Shown here piece by piece: positions 17,749 through 25,736 of a DNA stretch of 64,000 nt. A program made the position numbers and the translations under genes. The notes below the pieces were generated by a model that saw only the letters and a list, made by a program, of their open reading frames with translations, was not told where the DNA came from and made no database searches. Location: the NCBI RefSeq assembly GCF_900172235.1, contig NZ_FWFQ01000010.1, positions 60,683-124,682 of the forward strand. Direction: 5' to 3'. The DNA comes from Pseudoruegeria aquimaris. GTDB lineage: Bacteria; Pseudomonadota; Alphaproteobacteria; Rhodobacterales; Rhodobacteraceae. Positions within the stretch are counted from its first letter, which is position 1. Every line of letters begins with the position of its first letter.

Positions 17749-18999
17749 TTACTGGCAGTTCGCCGCGCCGGCATAGCCCCAGGAGTTCAGACCGGCCTGG
17801 ATCTTGGCAGCCAGATCCTCCGGAGTGATGGAGCCGTTCAGCAGCTCCTGGTAGCCGTCGGCCACCAGCTGGCCGTAGCTCGGTTCACCGGAGTTCAGCG
17901 CGTAGGCGAAGAAGGGCGTGGCTGCGGCGGAGTTGTTGGCCACGAGGCCCGCGATCTCTGCAAGGCGCGGATCTTCGATGGCGTAGTCACCGCCGTAGAC
18001 GGGCAGCTCGCCCACCTTGGCCGCGAAGAGCTCGGCGAACTCCTTGGTGGTGGTGAAGGCCAGCACCTTGTTGACCGCCTCGGCGTGCTCGGTGTTCGCA
18101 TTGGCGAGGTAGGAGCCGTCACCGAAGGCGTAGACCTTGCCGTTCTCGCCCGGCACCGGCATGAAGCCGATTTCGAGGTTCGGGTCGATCTCGTACATCG
18201 GCGAGGACGGGCCGGAGGACCATGCGCCGTCGATCATCATCGCGGCTTCGCCCAGCGCCACGGCGGTGCGCATGGCGCCGTAGTCGTCGGCCAGCGGCGC
18301 GGCGTTCATGTAGCCGGCATCCATCCAGCCCTTAACGGTGGCGAGCGTTTGCACGAAGGCGGGATCGGTGAAGCAGACGGAGCCGTCGATCAGCCCCTGC
18401 GCGGTGGCGTCATCCACCAGGCCGGCCGTCATCACTTCGCCCACCACCTGGTTCAGCCACCAGCCGGAGCGGCCGCCGAAGCTGAAGGGGGTGACGCCGG
18501 CGGCTTTGAGCTTCTCGGCGGCTGCGTTCAGCTCATCCAGCGTTTTCGGCTCTTCGATGCCGTTGGCCTCGAACACGCCCTTGTTGTAGAGGATGCTCTC
18601 CATCTGCACGGCGAAGGGCACGCCGTACTGGGTGCCGTCGGCGCCCTGCCCGGCGGTCAGCGTCGCGGGGGCCAGCGCGGAAAGATCGATGGACGGATCC
18701 AGCGGCGCGACGATGCCCGCCTCCACGAAGCTCTTGAGCCAGGCGGCGCCGGCGCGGCCCTGGAACATGTCCGGCCCGCCGTCCTGCAGATCGATGCGCA
18801 GCTTGGTGTCGTAGTTGTCGGCCGGGATCCGGACGAAGTTGATCGTCACGCCGTCCACGAGGTTGTTTTCGGAGATGTGCTCCCAGAGCGGGATTTCCTG
18901 CTCACGCCAGGAATAGAGGGTGATCTCCTGGGCCGCGGCTTCAACGGCGAAGCTCGCCATCAGCCCGGCCAGAACGAGTTTGCCAGTGGTTGCAGTCAC
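17749..18999 (-). CDS. Extracellular sugar-binding protein of ABC transporter (family 1 SBP)
   Basis: A 416-residue periplasmic solute-binding protein. The N-terminus is a signal peptide (LVLAGLMASFAVEAAAQ) with cleavage expected after AAA/AQ, and the mature part begins ITLYSWREQE. Class-typical segments include DMFQGRAGAAWLKSF, YGVPFAVQMESILYNKG and GEAAMMIDGAWS. It delivers the substrate to the two permeases. The GTG start at 18999 is supported by GGGAGGA. Linkage to a GH20 hexosaminidase suggests N-acetylglucosamine oligomers (chitobiose-like), but this is inference. Repeated GGTATC-like boxes lie upstream. Confidence 0.93.
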   Translation of the reverse strand: MTATTGKLVLAGLMASFAVEAAAQEITLYSWREQEIPLWEHISENNLVDGVTINFVRIPADNYDTKLRIDLQDGGPDMFQGRAGAAWLKSFVEAGIVAPLDPSIDLSALAPATLTAGQGADGTQYGVPFAVQMESILYNKGVFEANGIEEPKTLDELNAAAEKLKAAGVTPFSFGGRSGWWLNQVVGEVMTAGLVDDATAQGLIDGSVCFTDPAFVQTLATVKGWMDAGYMNAAPLADDYGAMRTAVALGEAAMMIDGAWSSGPSSPMYEIDPNLEIGFMPVPGENGKVYAFGDGSYLANANTEHAEAVNKVLAFTTTKEFAELFAAKVGELPVYGGDYAIEDPRLAEIAGLVANNSAAATPFFAYALNSGEPSYGQLVADGYQELLNGSITPEDLAAKIQAGLNSWGYAGAANCQ

Positions 19000-19023
19000 G
19001 GATCGAGTCCTCCCTTGGATCAA

Positions 19024-19192
19024 ATTGGCATCACAAAGGTATCTAATTTGTGCGCTCACGCAAGACCTATGCGCGTGACGTGGCGCAAACCACCCGCAAA
19101 CGGCTGTTTCCAAGGAGAATTAGGAGCGTCACGCACCGGCAACCCGAGCCGGCCACCCCAAAAGTGGTATTATTTTTGGCCTCATTGGTATC
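19024..19192 (-). promoter_or_regulatory. Upstream region of the sugar ABC operon with repeated GGTAT boxes
   Basis: On the plus strand TGGTAT occurs at 19165-19170 and again at 19186-19191, exactly 21 bases (two helical turns) apart, and related boxes TTGGCATC (19025-19032) and AAGGTATC (19036-19043) lie 11 bases apart near the start codon. GntR-type regulators of N-acetylglucosamine genes recognise TGGTAT-containing sites. The arrangement suggests an operator, but no regulator gene is in the locus. Confidence 0.4.
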
Positions 19193-19219
19193 TTTTCGAA
19201 AGAGCAATGCGCCGCGGAA

Positions 19220-19861
19220 TCAGGCCCCCGCGTCGGCGCTACCCGCCGTCGGAAGACTGCGCGCGACGAAAACCGCCCCCGGCCCGCCCACGTCGGGCAC
19301 GCGGACAAATCCCAGCTTCTCGTAGAAGCGGAGCGCGCGGGCGTTGCCGGCGGCCACGCCGAGGTGTATCCCCGGTGCCCCGGCCCGCGCGAGGCTGTCG
19401 AGCAGGGTTTCCATCAGCGGGCGCGCCAGCCCGGCGCCCTGCGCCCGCGGCAGCAGATCGATATGGCCGTGCGCGGGCCAGCCCGCCAGCGCATCGGGAA
19501 GCGCCTCGGGCGGGCAATGCACCCAGCGGCGCAGCCAGTCGCTGCTCTGCCAGCGGCCCCTGTCCGGCCCCGGATCCCGGTGCGCCGCCCGCAGCCGCGG
19601 CCACCACTGCGCCTCCTGCCAGGCGGCAAAGGCCCGGCTGTCGGGCACGCCGACCGCGTAGCCGCAGGGCCCTGCGTCATCCTCCACCACGAAGGCGTGG
19701 GCCGGGCTGTGGCGCAGGTAGGGATCGAGGAAGATCTCGGGCAGCAGGCCGGGCTCGGCCTCGACACCCCGCGCATCCTCGCCCCCCGCGCCCGTGCGGA
19801 TACAGATCTCGCGCAGGGCCTCGGTATCGGCCTTCAGGTAGGGGCGGATCCTGCCGGACAT
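19220..19861 (-). CDS. GNAT-fold acetyltransferase resembling the O-GlcNAcase C-terminal domain family
   Basis: A 213-residue GNAT-fold protein. The acetyl-CoA pyrophosphate-binding motif is RAQGAGLARPLMETLL (about 153-168), preceded by HIDLLP and followed by GIHLGVAAGNARALRFYEKLGF. The N-terminal IRPYLKADTEALREICIRTG followed by a DA-containing stretch, and the long insert with WWPRL, match from memory the bacterial homologues of the human O-GlcNAcase C-terminal pseudo-acetyltransferase domain (one from the Rhodobacteraceae member Oceanicola granulosus was crystallised). It sits directly upstream of the amino-sugar ABC/hexosaminidase operon on the same strand, suggesting a related job. Substrate and activity are unknown. 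Confidence 0.8.
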   Translation of the reverse strand: MSGRIRPYLKADTEALREICIRTGAGGEDARGVEAEPGLLPEIFLDPYLRHSPAHAFVVEDDAGPCGYAVGVPDSRAFAAWQEAQWWPRLRAAHRDPGPDRGRWQSSDWLRRWVHCPPEALPDALAGWPAHGHIDLLPRAQGAGLARPLMETLLDSLARAGAPGIHLGVAAGNARALRFYEKLGFVRVPDVGGPGAVFVARSLPTAGSADAGA

Positions 19862-20029
19862 GTCTAGCTGCTCCCGTTTCGATGTGCCCGCTCTATCCCA
19901 TGCGAGTGTGCGGGGCGGCAAGCCGGTCAATCGCCGAAAGACGATGCCCCGAACCAACGCCCTGCCCCGATGCGGCTGGACCCTGCCCCCTGAAACACTA
20001 GGATTCCGCCCGCGCGCAGGAGTGACGGC

Positions 20030-20545
20030 ATGGACCCCTACCCATTTCATTTTGAAGCCCCGATCGAGCGGCACGGTGTCGGACGGGTGCGCAAGGTGCA
20101 CTACAACGTGATGTTCCTGCCCGATGAAATTGCCGCGCGCCTGCCACTGAAGGCCCATCCAAGGCTGAGAATCGAAGGCGAAATCGCGGAGATGCCGGTG
20201 GCCAATGCCTTCATTCCCGCCGGCGACGGGCGGCACTACGTGATTGTCTCGCCCACCGTGATGAAGGCAGCCGGGCTGTCGCCGGGCGACTTCGCCGAGA
20301 TGCGTTTTGCCATCGCCGATCAATCCCATGTCGAGATACCTCCCGCGCTTGCAGGCGCGCTCCAGGCCAACGAGCGCGCCGGGCGCGCTTTCGCGGCGCT
20401 CACCCCGGGCAAGCGGCGCATGCTGGCACAGCACGTGGCTTCGGCGAAAACCGAAACCACCCGCATGAAACGGGTGAACGAGGCGCTGGAAGCGCTCATG
20501 GATCACGGGGCGGACCTGCGCGCATGGCGCCGGGCGCAACGCTGA
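20030..20545 (+). CDS. DUF1905 / YdeI-OmdA family protein
   Basis: A 171-residue soluble protein with an N-terminal DUF1905 beta-barrel-like domain (about 1-95: YPFHFEAPIERHG, VHYNVMFLPDEIAARLPL, MPVANAFIPAGDGRHYVIV) and a C-terminal helical YdeI/OmpD-associated segment (ALTPGKRRMLAQHVASAKTE, then TRMKRVNEALEAL). The two-domain arrangement is common in bacteria, but its biochemical role is not established. The ATG is supported by AGGAG. The 168 bases upstream, shared with the divergent acetyltransferase gene, presumably hold both promoters. Confidence 0.85.
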   Translation: MDPYPFHFEAPIERHGVGRVRKVHYNVMFLPDEIAARLPLKAHPRLRIEGEIAEMPVANAFIPAGDGRHYVIVSPTVMKAAGLSPGDFAEMRFAIADQSHVEIPPALAGALQANERAGRAFAALTPGKRRMLAQHVASAKTETTRMKRVNEALEALMDHGADLRAWRRAQR

Positions 20546-20581
20546 ACGCCCGGTCAGCCGATCATCTTCAGCCTTGCCCCC

Positions 20582-22102
20582 TCAGCCGAGCCCCTTCAGA
20601 TCTTCGGGCAGCAGGGCCTCGGGGATGTTCTGGTAGCACACGGGCCGCAGGAAGCGGCGGATGGCCAGCGTGCCCACGGAGGTGGCGCCAAAGTTGGTGG
20701 AGGCCGGGTAGGGCCCGCCATGCACCATCGCGTCGGCAACCTCCACGCCGGTGGGGAAGCCGTTGGCCAGCACCCGGCCCGCCTTGCGCTCCAGCACGGG
20801 CATCAGCTGCGCCGCGCGCGGGGTATCCTCGGGCTCCATCTGGAGCGTGCATGTCAGCTGCCCCTGAAGCGCGCGCGCGACGGCCAGCATTTCCTCCGCG
20901 CCGGAGACCTCGACGACCATCCCGAGCGGTCCGAAGACCTCTTCGCCGAGGGTGTCGTTGGCCAGCCATTCCGCGCCGGTCGTCGCGAAGAGATAGGGCG
21001 TGGCGTGGCGCAGATCGCAGGTCGTGGTAAGCACTTCCCGCACGCCGCTGGTGGCGGCCACGCGGCTCCGCCCGGCACGGTAGGCCTGCGCGATGCCCTC
21101 GGTGAGCATCACCTGCGGGCCGACCTCGGCCAGCGCCGCGCGGGCGGCTTCGAGGAAGGCGGTGGCGCCTTCGCCGCGCTCCACCACCACGATGCCCGGG
21201 TTGGTGCAGAACTGCCCGACGCCCATCGTCAGCGAGCCCGCCCAGCCCTTGGCGATGTCCTCGCCGCGCGCGGCGAGAGCGCCCGGCAGCAGGAACACCG
21301 GGTTCACGCTGCCCAGTTCGCCGAAGAAGGGGATCGGCTCCGGGCGGGCGGCGCAGAGATCGAAGAGCGCACGCCCCGCGCCCAGGCTGCCGGTGAAACC
21401 CACCGCCCGGATCAAGGGGTGCTGCACCAGAGCGGCGCCAAGATCGTTGGTGTTGCCCTGAATCAGACTGAACACGCCGGGATGCAGGCCGCAGGCGGCG
21501 ATGGCAGCGGCGATCGCCTCGGCCACGATCTCCCCCGTCCCCGGGTGCGCCGGGTGCCCCTTCACGACGACGGGGCAGCCGGCGGCCAGCGCCGAGGCGG
21601 TATCGCCGCCGGCGGTGGAGAAGGCCAGGGGGAAGTTGGAAGCGCCGAACACGGCCACCGGGCCGATCGGGCGCTGGATCATCTTGAGATCGGGGCGCGG
21701 CAGGGGCGCGCGTTCCGGCAGGGCCGGATCGTGGCGCACGTCCAGATAGGCGCCCTCGCGGATGTGGGCGGCGAAGAGGCGCAGCTGGCCCGTGGTGCGG
21801 CCGCGCTCACCTTCGAGGCGGGCGGCGGGCAGGCCGGTTTCCCGCGTGCCGATGTCGGTGATCTGCGCGCCGCGGGCCTCGATTTCATCGGCGATGGCCT
21901 CGAGGAAGGCCGCGCGGCTCTCGCGGCTGCCGTAGCCGTAGGTTTCGAAGGCTTCCTCGGCGGCGGCGCAGGCCGCCGCGACCTCAGCCGCCCCGCCGTT
22001 GGCGACGACGGCCGCAGGGCCCTCCACGGGCTGCGAGGTGAAGGTGCTCTCGGAGCCGGTCCAGGTGCCGGCGATCAGGTGCTTACCCGTAGGGGAATAC
22101 AT
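20582..22102 (-). CDS. 2-oxoglutarate semialdehyde dehydrogenase (NADP+-type aldehyde dehydrogenase)
   Basis: A 506-residue aldehyde dehydrogenase of the group that oxidises 2,5-dioxopentanoate (2-oxoglutarate semialdehyde) to 2-oxoglutarate, the last step of oxidative pentose catabolism. Visible are the Rossmann segment VAVFGASNFPLAFS, the catalytic Glu in FFGELGSVNPVFLLP and the catalytic Cys in MGVGQFCTNPG. Length and the FGELGS/GQFCTNPG motifs fit the type III KGSADH group. It is the last gene of the chvE-led unit, 13 bases after the keto-deoxy-aldonate dehydratase gene, which makes exactly this aldehyde. Confidence 0.9.
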   Translation of the reverse strand: MYSPTGKHLIAGTWTGSESTFTSQPVEGPAAVVANGGAAEVAAACAAAEEAFETYGYGSRESRAAFLEAIADEIEARGAQITDIGTRETGLPAARLEGERGRTTGQLRLFAAHIREGAYLDVRHDPALPERAPLPRPDLKMIQRPIGPVAVFGASNFPLAFSTAGGDTASALAAGCPVVVKGHPAHPGTGEIVAEAIAAAIAACGLHPGVFSLIQGNTNDLGAALVQHPLIRAVGFTGSLGAGRALFDLCAARPEPIPFFGELGSVNPVFLLPGALAARGEDIAKGWAGSLTMGVGQFCTNPGIVVVERGEGATAFLEAARAALAEVGPQVMLTEGIAQAYRAGRSRVAATSGVREVLTTTCDLRHATPYLFATTGAEWLANDTLGEEVFGPLGMVVEVSGAEEMLAVARALQGQLTCTLQMEPEDTPRAAQLMPVLERKAGRVLANGFPTGVEVADAMVHGGPYPASTNFGATSVGTLAIRRFLRPVCYQNIPEALLPEDLKGLG

Positions 22103-22115
22103 GGGCGCCCTCGTG

Positions 22116-23033
22116 CTACTTGCCCCAGCGCAGGGCGATCAGATCCAGTTCGCGCGCCAGCGACATGAGGCGCGCCTTCGTACGCGGCGCCAGCGGCTTG
22201 AGCGGGTGGCGCACGTGATCCGAACCGATCACTCCGCCTTCCATCATCACCGTTTTCGCCGCACGCAGCCCGCACTGGCGGTTTTCGTGGTTGATGAGCG
22301 GCAGGCACAGCTTCCACTGCGCCAGCGCCGCATCGAGGTTGCCCGCGCGGTATTCGGTGACGATGGGGCGGATCTTCTCGGGCTGCAAGGCGGAAGTCAT
22401 GGTGCCGGTGCAGCCTGCATCCAGATCCGCCAGAAGCGTGGCCGCTTCCTCGCCGTCGAAGGGGCCGAGGACATGCGCGCCCCCGGCTTCGATCAGCGCG
22501 GCAAGCTTGTCGGCAGCGAAAGGCATCTCCATCTTGAAATAGGAGACGTTCTCGATCTCCTTCGCCATGCGCGCCAGCAGCGGCACGGAGAGCGTGCAGC
22601 CCGAGAGCGGTGCGTCCTGCACCATGATCGGGATGGACACCGCCTCCGACACGGCCGCGAAATGTTCGAAGATCGCCTCTTCGGAGGGCACCAGCCCCAC
22701 GCCGTGATAGGGCGGCATCATCATCAGCATGGCGGCGCCCAGCGCCTCGGCCTGCCGTGCGCGGGCGGTGACGATCCCGGTGGCGAAATGGCTGACCGTG
22801 ACGATCACCGGTACCCGCCCCGCCACATGCTCGAGGCTGACGCGCGTCAGGATGTCCCTTTCCTCGTCGGACAGCAGGAACTGCTCGGAGTAGTTGGCGA
22901 GGATGCAGATCGCGTCCACCCCCTGATCGATCATGCAGTCGAGCACCCGGCACATGCCTTCGGGATCGATCGATCCATCGGCATGGAAGGGCGTGGGGGC
23001 GACGGGAAGGATACCGGTGAGCGGCGTTTTCAT
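22116..23033 (-). CDS. Dihydrodipicolinate synthase-family 2-keto-3-deoxy-L-pentonate dehydratase
   Basis: A 305-residue TIM-barrel lyase of the DapA/NAL superfamily. The Schiff-base lysine is K167 in VSYFKMEM. The family tyrosine that normally follows in a YN-type motif is replaced by VQDAPLSG (138-145), the pattern I associate with Azospirillum-type L-2-keto-3-deoxyarabonate dehydratase, which yields 2-oxoglutarate semialdehyde rather than cleaving the chain. Its neighbours supply the substrate (aldonate dehydratase) and consume the product (aldehyde dehydrogenase). Aldolase activity is less likely because no glycolaldehyde-handling gene is present. Confidence 0.86.
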   Translation of the reverse strand: MKTPLTGILPVAPTPFHADGSIDPEGMCRVLDCMIDQGVDAICILANYSEQFLLSDEERDILTRVSLEHVAGRVPVIVTVSHFATGIVTARARQAEALGAAMLMMMPPYHGVGLVPSEEAIFEHFAAVSEAVSIPIMVQDAPLSGCTLSVPLLARMAKEIENVSYFKMEMPFAADKLAALIEAGGAHVLGPFDGEEAATLLADLDAGCTGTMTSALQPEKIRPIVTEYRAGNLDAALAQWKLCLPLINHENRQCGLRAAKTVMMEGGVIGSDHVRHPLKPLAPRTKARLMSLARELDLIALRWGK

Positions 23034-23064
23034 CTCAGCTCTCTTCTGGTGGGGGCAGCCGCGG

Positions 23065-23991
23065 CTACCAGTGGAACGGCGCGACGCTCACGCGGCGGCC
23101 CAGGGTGAAGGCATCGGCCACGTGGCGCATGGGGGCGAGATCCATGTCGATCCCGCCGGCCTGCACCAGCGCGGCCATCTGCGCGTAGAGGCGCGGGTAT
23201 TCGCCGGTGAGCCCCGGCGGCGCGGCCTCCGGCGCGGCGCCGTCGATCGTCAGTTTCGCGCCGCCGTCTTCCAGCAGCATGTAGCCGGCCTCGGTTTCGG
23301 CCTCGATCGTCCATTCCGGCGCGCCTTCGGCCAGCCAGTCGAAATGCGCGGTGACCTCGGCCCCCTGCGGGTGGAAGAAGGCCATGTCGGCGCTGATCGG
23401 GGTCTGCCTGTTTTCCGGGAACCGCAGCTCGGCGGTCGTGAGGTGGATCGGATCGGGCAGGATCTCGGTGACGATCGAGAGCGCGTTGATGCCGGGATCG
23501 AAGACGCCCATGCCGCCGGGCTCGAAGATCCAGTCCTGCCCCGGATGCCAGTGGCGGACGTCCTCGCGCCAGCGCACTTCCAGCCGCTTCAGCGGCGCGG
23601 CGGCGAGGAAAGCCCTGGCGGCGGCCACCTGCTCGGCCTGGCGGGAGTGCCAGGTGGCGTAGAGCGAAACCCGGTGCGCGCGGGCCAGCGCTTCGAGCGC
23701 GTGGCACTCCGACAGCGTGGCCCCCGGCGGCTTCTCCAGCATCACGTGACGGCCGGCACGGATCGCCTCGGCGGCATAGGCGAAGCGGGGCACCGGCGGC
23801 AGGCAGAGCGAGACCACGCGGATCTCGGGCCGCTCCTGCAGCATGGCGGTGAAATCCGTGTAGGCGGGCACGCCGTCCACCGTGCCGTGGCGGGAGACCG
23901 TCGCGGCGAGCTTCCAATCCGGGCTGGCATCGATCGCGGGCACGTGCTGGTCCACGGCGATCTTTCCGATGCCGACGAGGGCGATTTCCAT
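23065..23991 (-). CDS. Gfo/Idh/MocA-type L-arabinose/D-galactose 1-dehydrogenase
   Basis: A 308-residue oxidoreductase that should oxidise the anomeric carbon of an aldose to the lactone using NAD(P). The nucleotide-binding GIGKIAVDQHVPAID is at 7-21, the conserved EKPPG at 86-90 (catalytic Lys87), and DPGIN at 165-169. The segment EDVRHWHPGQ (143-152) and DPGINALSIVT closely match what I recall of Azospirillum brasilense L-arabinose 1-dehydrogenase, also about 309 residues. The start overlaps the preceding dehydratase stop by one base (TGATG), implying coupled translation. D-galactose and L-arabinose are both plausible substrates. Confidence 0.87.
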   Translation of the reverse strand: MEIALVGIGKIAVDQHVPAIDASPDWKLAATVSRHGTVDGVPAYTDFTAMLQERPEIRVVSLCLPPVPRFAYAAEAIRAGRHVMLEKPPGATLSECHALEALARAHRVSLYATWHSRQAEQVAAARAFLAAAPLKRLEVRWREDVRHWHPGQDWIFEPGGMGVFDPGINALSIVTEILPDPIHLTTAELRFPENRQTPISADMAFFHPQGAEVTAHFDWLAEGAPEWTIEAETEAGYMLLEDGGAKLTIDGAAPEAAPPGLTGEYPRLYAQMAALVQAGGIDMDLAPMRHVADAFTLGRRVSVAPFHW

Positions 23992-25733
23992 CAATGCGAT
24001 TCCTTTCCTACGGCCGAACCCCGGCAGCCCTTGAGGAAATCCAGATCCGCGCCGGTGTCGGCGCCTTCCACATGGGCCTGGTGCAGCCATTCATACCCTG
24101 AAGGCGGCACCGGGTGCGAGGGTGCCCAGGCCTCCAGACGGGCGGCCAGCTCGGCCTCCGTGATGTCGAGGTGCAGGCGGCGGGCGGGAACGTCAAGCTC
24201 GATCATGTCGCCATCGCGCACCACCGCCAGCGGGCCGCCGGCCGCAGCCTCGGGCGAGGTGTGCAGGATCACGGTGCCATAGGCCGTGCCGGACATGCGG
24301 GCATCGGAGATGCGCACCATGTCGGTGATGCCCTTGCGCAGCACCTTGGGCGGCAGGCCCATGTTGCCCACTTCGGCCATGCCGGGGTAGCCCTTCGGCC
24401 CGCAGTTCTTGAGCACCATCACGCAGGTCTCGTCGATGTCGAGATCCTCGTCGTCGATCCGGGCCTTGTAGTCGTCGATATCTTCGAACACCACGGCGCG
24501 CCCCCGGTGCTTCAGAAGGTGTTCCGAGGCGGCCGAGGGCTTGATCACCGCGCCCTTGGGGGCGAGATTGCCTTTCAGGACGGCGATCCCCCCCTGCGGC
24601 GTGAGCGCCTTCTCGACGGGGCGGATCACGTCCGGGTTCCAGTTCACCGCATCCTTCACGTCGTCCCAGATCGGGGTGCCGGCCACGGTGAGCGCCTCCT
24701 TGTGCAGCAAGCCCGCCTCGCCGAGGTGCTTGAGCACCACGGGCAGGCCGCCGGCGTAGAAGAACTCCTCCATCAGGTAGTCGCCCGAGGGCATCAGGTT
24801 CACGATGGTGGCCACGTCGCGGCCGCAGGCGTCCCAGTCGTCCAGCGTGAAATCCACCCCCACCCGGCCCGCGATGGCCAAAAGGTGGATCACCGCGTTG
24901 GTGGAGCCGCCGATGGCGCCATTGGTGCGCACGGCGTTCTCGAAGGCCTGTTTCGTCAGGATGTCGGAGGGCTTCAGATCGTCCTTGACCATCTGCACGA
25001 TCCGGCGGCCCGACATCTGCGCCATCACGCGGCGACGGCTGTCCACCGCCGGGATCGCGGCATTGCCCGAAAGCGCCATGCCCAGCGCCTCGGCCATGCT
25101 GGCCATGGTGCTGGCGGTGCCCATCGTGTTGCAGGTGCCGGTGGAGCGGCTCATGGACTGCTCCGCCTCAAGGAATTCGTCCTGCGTCATCTCCCCGGCC
25201 TTCACGGCCTCGGAGAATTTCCAAAGGTGGGTGCCCGAACCCACGCGCTCGCCCCGGAAGTAGCCATTGAGCATCGGCCCGCCGGTGACGACGATGGAGG
25301 GGATGTCGGTGGAGGCCGCCGCCATCAGCAGCGAGGGCGTGGTCTTGTCGCAACCCACCAGCAGCACCGCGCCGTCGATCGGCTGGCCGCGCATCTGCTC
25401 CTCGATCGAGAGGGCGGCGAGGTTGCGATACATCATCGCCGTAGGGCGGAAGGTGTTTTCCGACGCCGAGAAGGCGGGCACTTCCACCGGGAAGCCCCCG
25501 GCCTCCCAGATCCCGGCTTTCACCTTTTCGGCCAACTCGCGCAGGTGGCCGTTGCAGGGGGTGAGATCGGACCACGTGTTCATGATCCCGATCACCGGCC
25601 GCCCGTCGAACAGGTCATGCGGGTGGCCCTGGTTCTTCAGCCAGCCACGATGGTAGATCGCATCGCGCGAGGTGCCGCCATACCATTCCTGGCTGCGCAG
25701 CCGGCGGGGCCATTTCGCGGGTTTGAATGCCAT
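23991..25733 (-). CDS. Aldonate dehydratase of the IlvD/Edd family (L-arabonate dehydratase type)
   Basis: A 580-residue iron-sulfur dehydratase that removes water from a sugar acid to give the 2-keto-3-deoxy acid. Cluster cysteines lie in LVGCDKTTPS and STGTCNTMGTAS, with a further conserved Cys in NTWSDLTPCNGH; the block RISDARMSGTAYGTV is typical of the family. Pentonate/hexonate dehydratases (L-arabonate, D-xylonate) are about 580 residues, longer than IlvD. It is 3 bases after gguB and overlaps the dehydrogenase gene, so sugar uptake and the first steps are co-transcribed. Confidence 0.9.
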   Translation of the reverse strand: MAFKPAKWPRRLRSQEWYGGTSRDAIYHRGWLKNQGHPHDLFDGRPVIGIMNTWSDLTPCNGHLRELAEKVKAGIWEAGGFPVEVPAFSASENTFRPTAMMYRNLAALSIEEQMRGQPIDGAVLLVGCDKTTPSLLMAAASTDIPSIVVTGGPMLNGYFRGERVGSGTHLWKFSEAVKAGEMTQDEFLEAEQSMSRSTGTCNTMGTASTMASMAEALGMALSGNAAIPAVDSRRRVMAQMSGRRIVQMVKDDLKPSDILTKQAFENAVRTNGAIGGSTNAVIHLLAIAGRVGVDFTLDDWDACGRDVATIVNLMPSGDYLMEEFFYAGGLPVVLKHLGEAGLLHKEALTVAGTPIWDDVKDAVNWNPDVIRPVEKALTPQGGIAVLKGNLAPKGAVIKPSAASEHLLKHRGRAVVFEDIDDYKARIDDEDLDIDETCVMVLKNCGPKGYPGMAEVGNMGLPPKVLRKGITDMVRISDARMSGTAYGTVILHTSPEAAAGGPLAVVRDGDMIELDVPARRLHLDITEAELAARLEAWAPSHPVPPSGYEWLHQAHVEGADTGADLDFLKGCRGSAVGKESH

Positions 25734-25736
25734 GGA

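Noticed and set aside
16633..20001. Plus-strand open frame of 1122 residues opposite the sugar ABC operon
   Set aside because: Low-complexity His/Arg/Asp-rich translation, no domain, covers three real genes and a promoter region.
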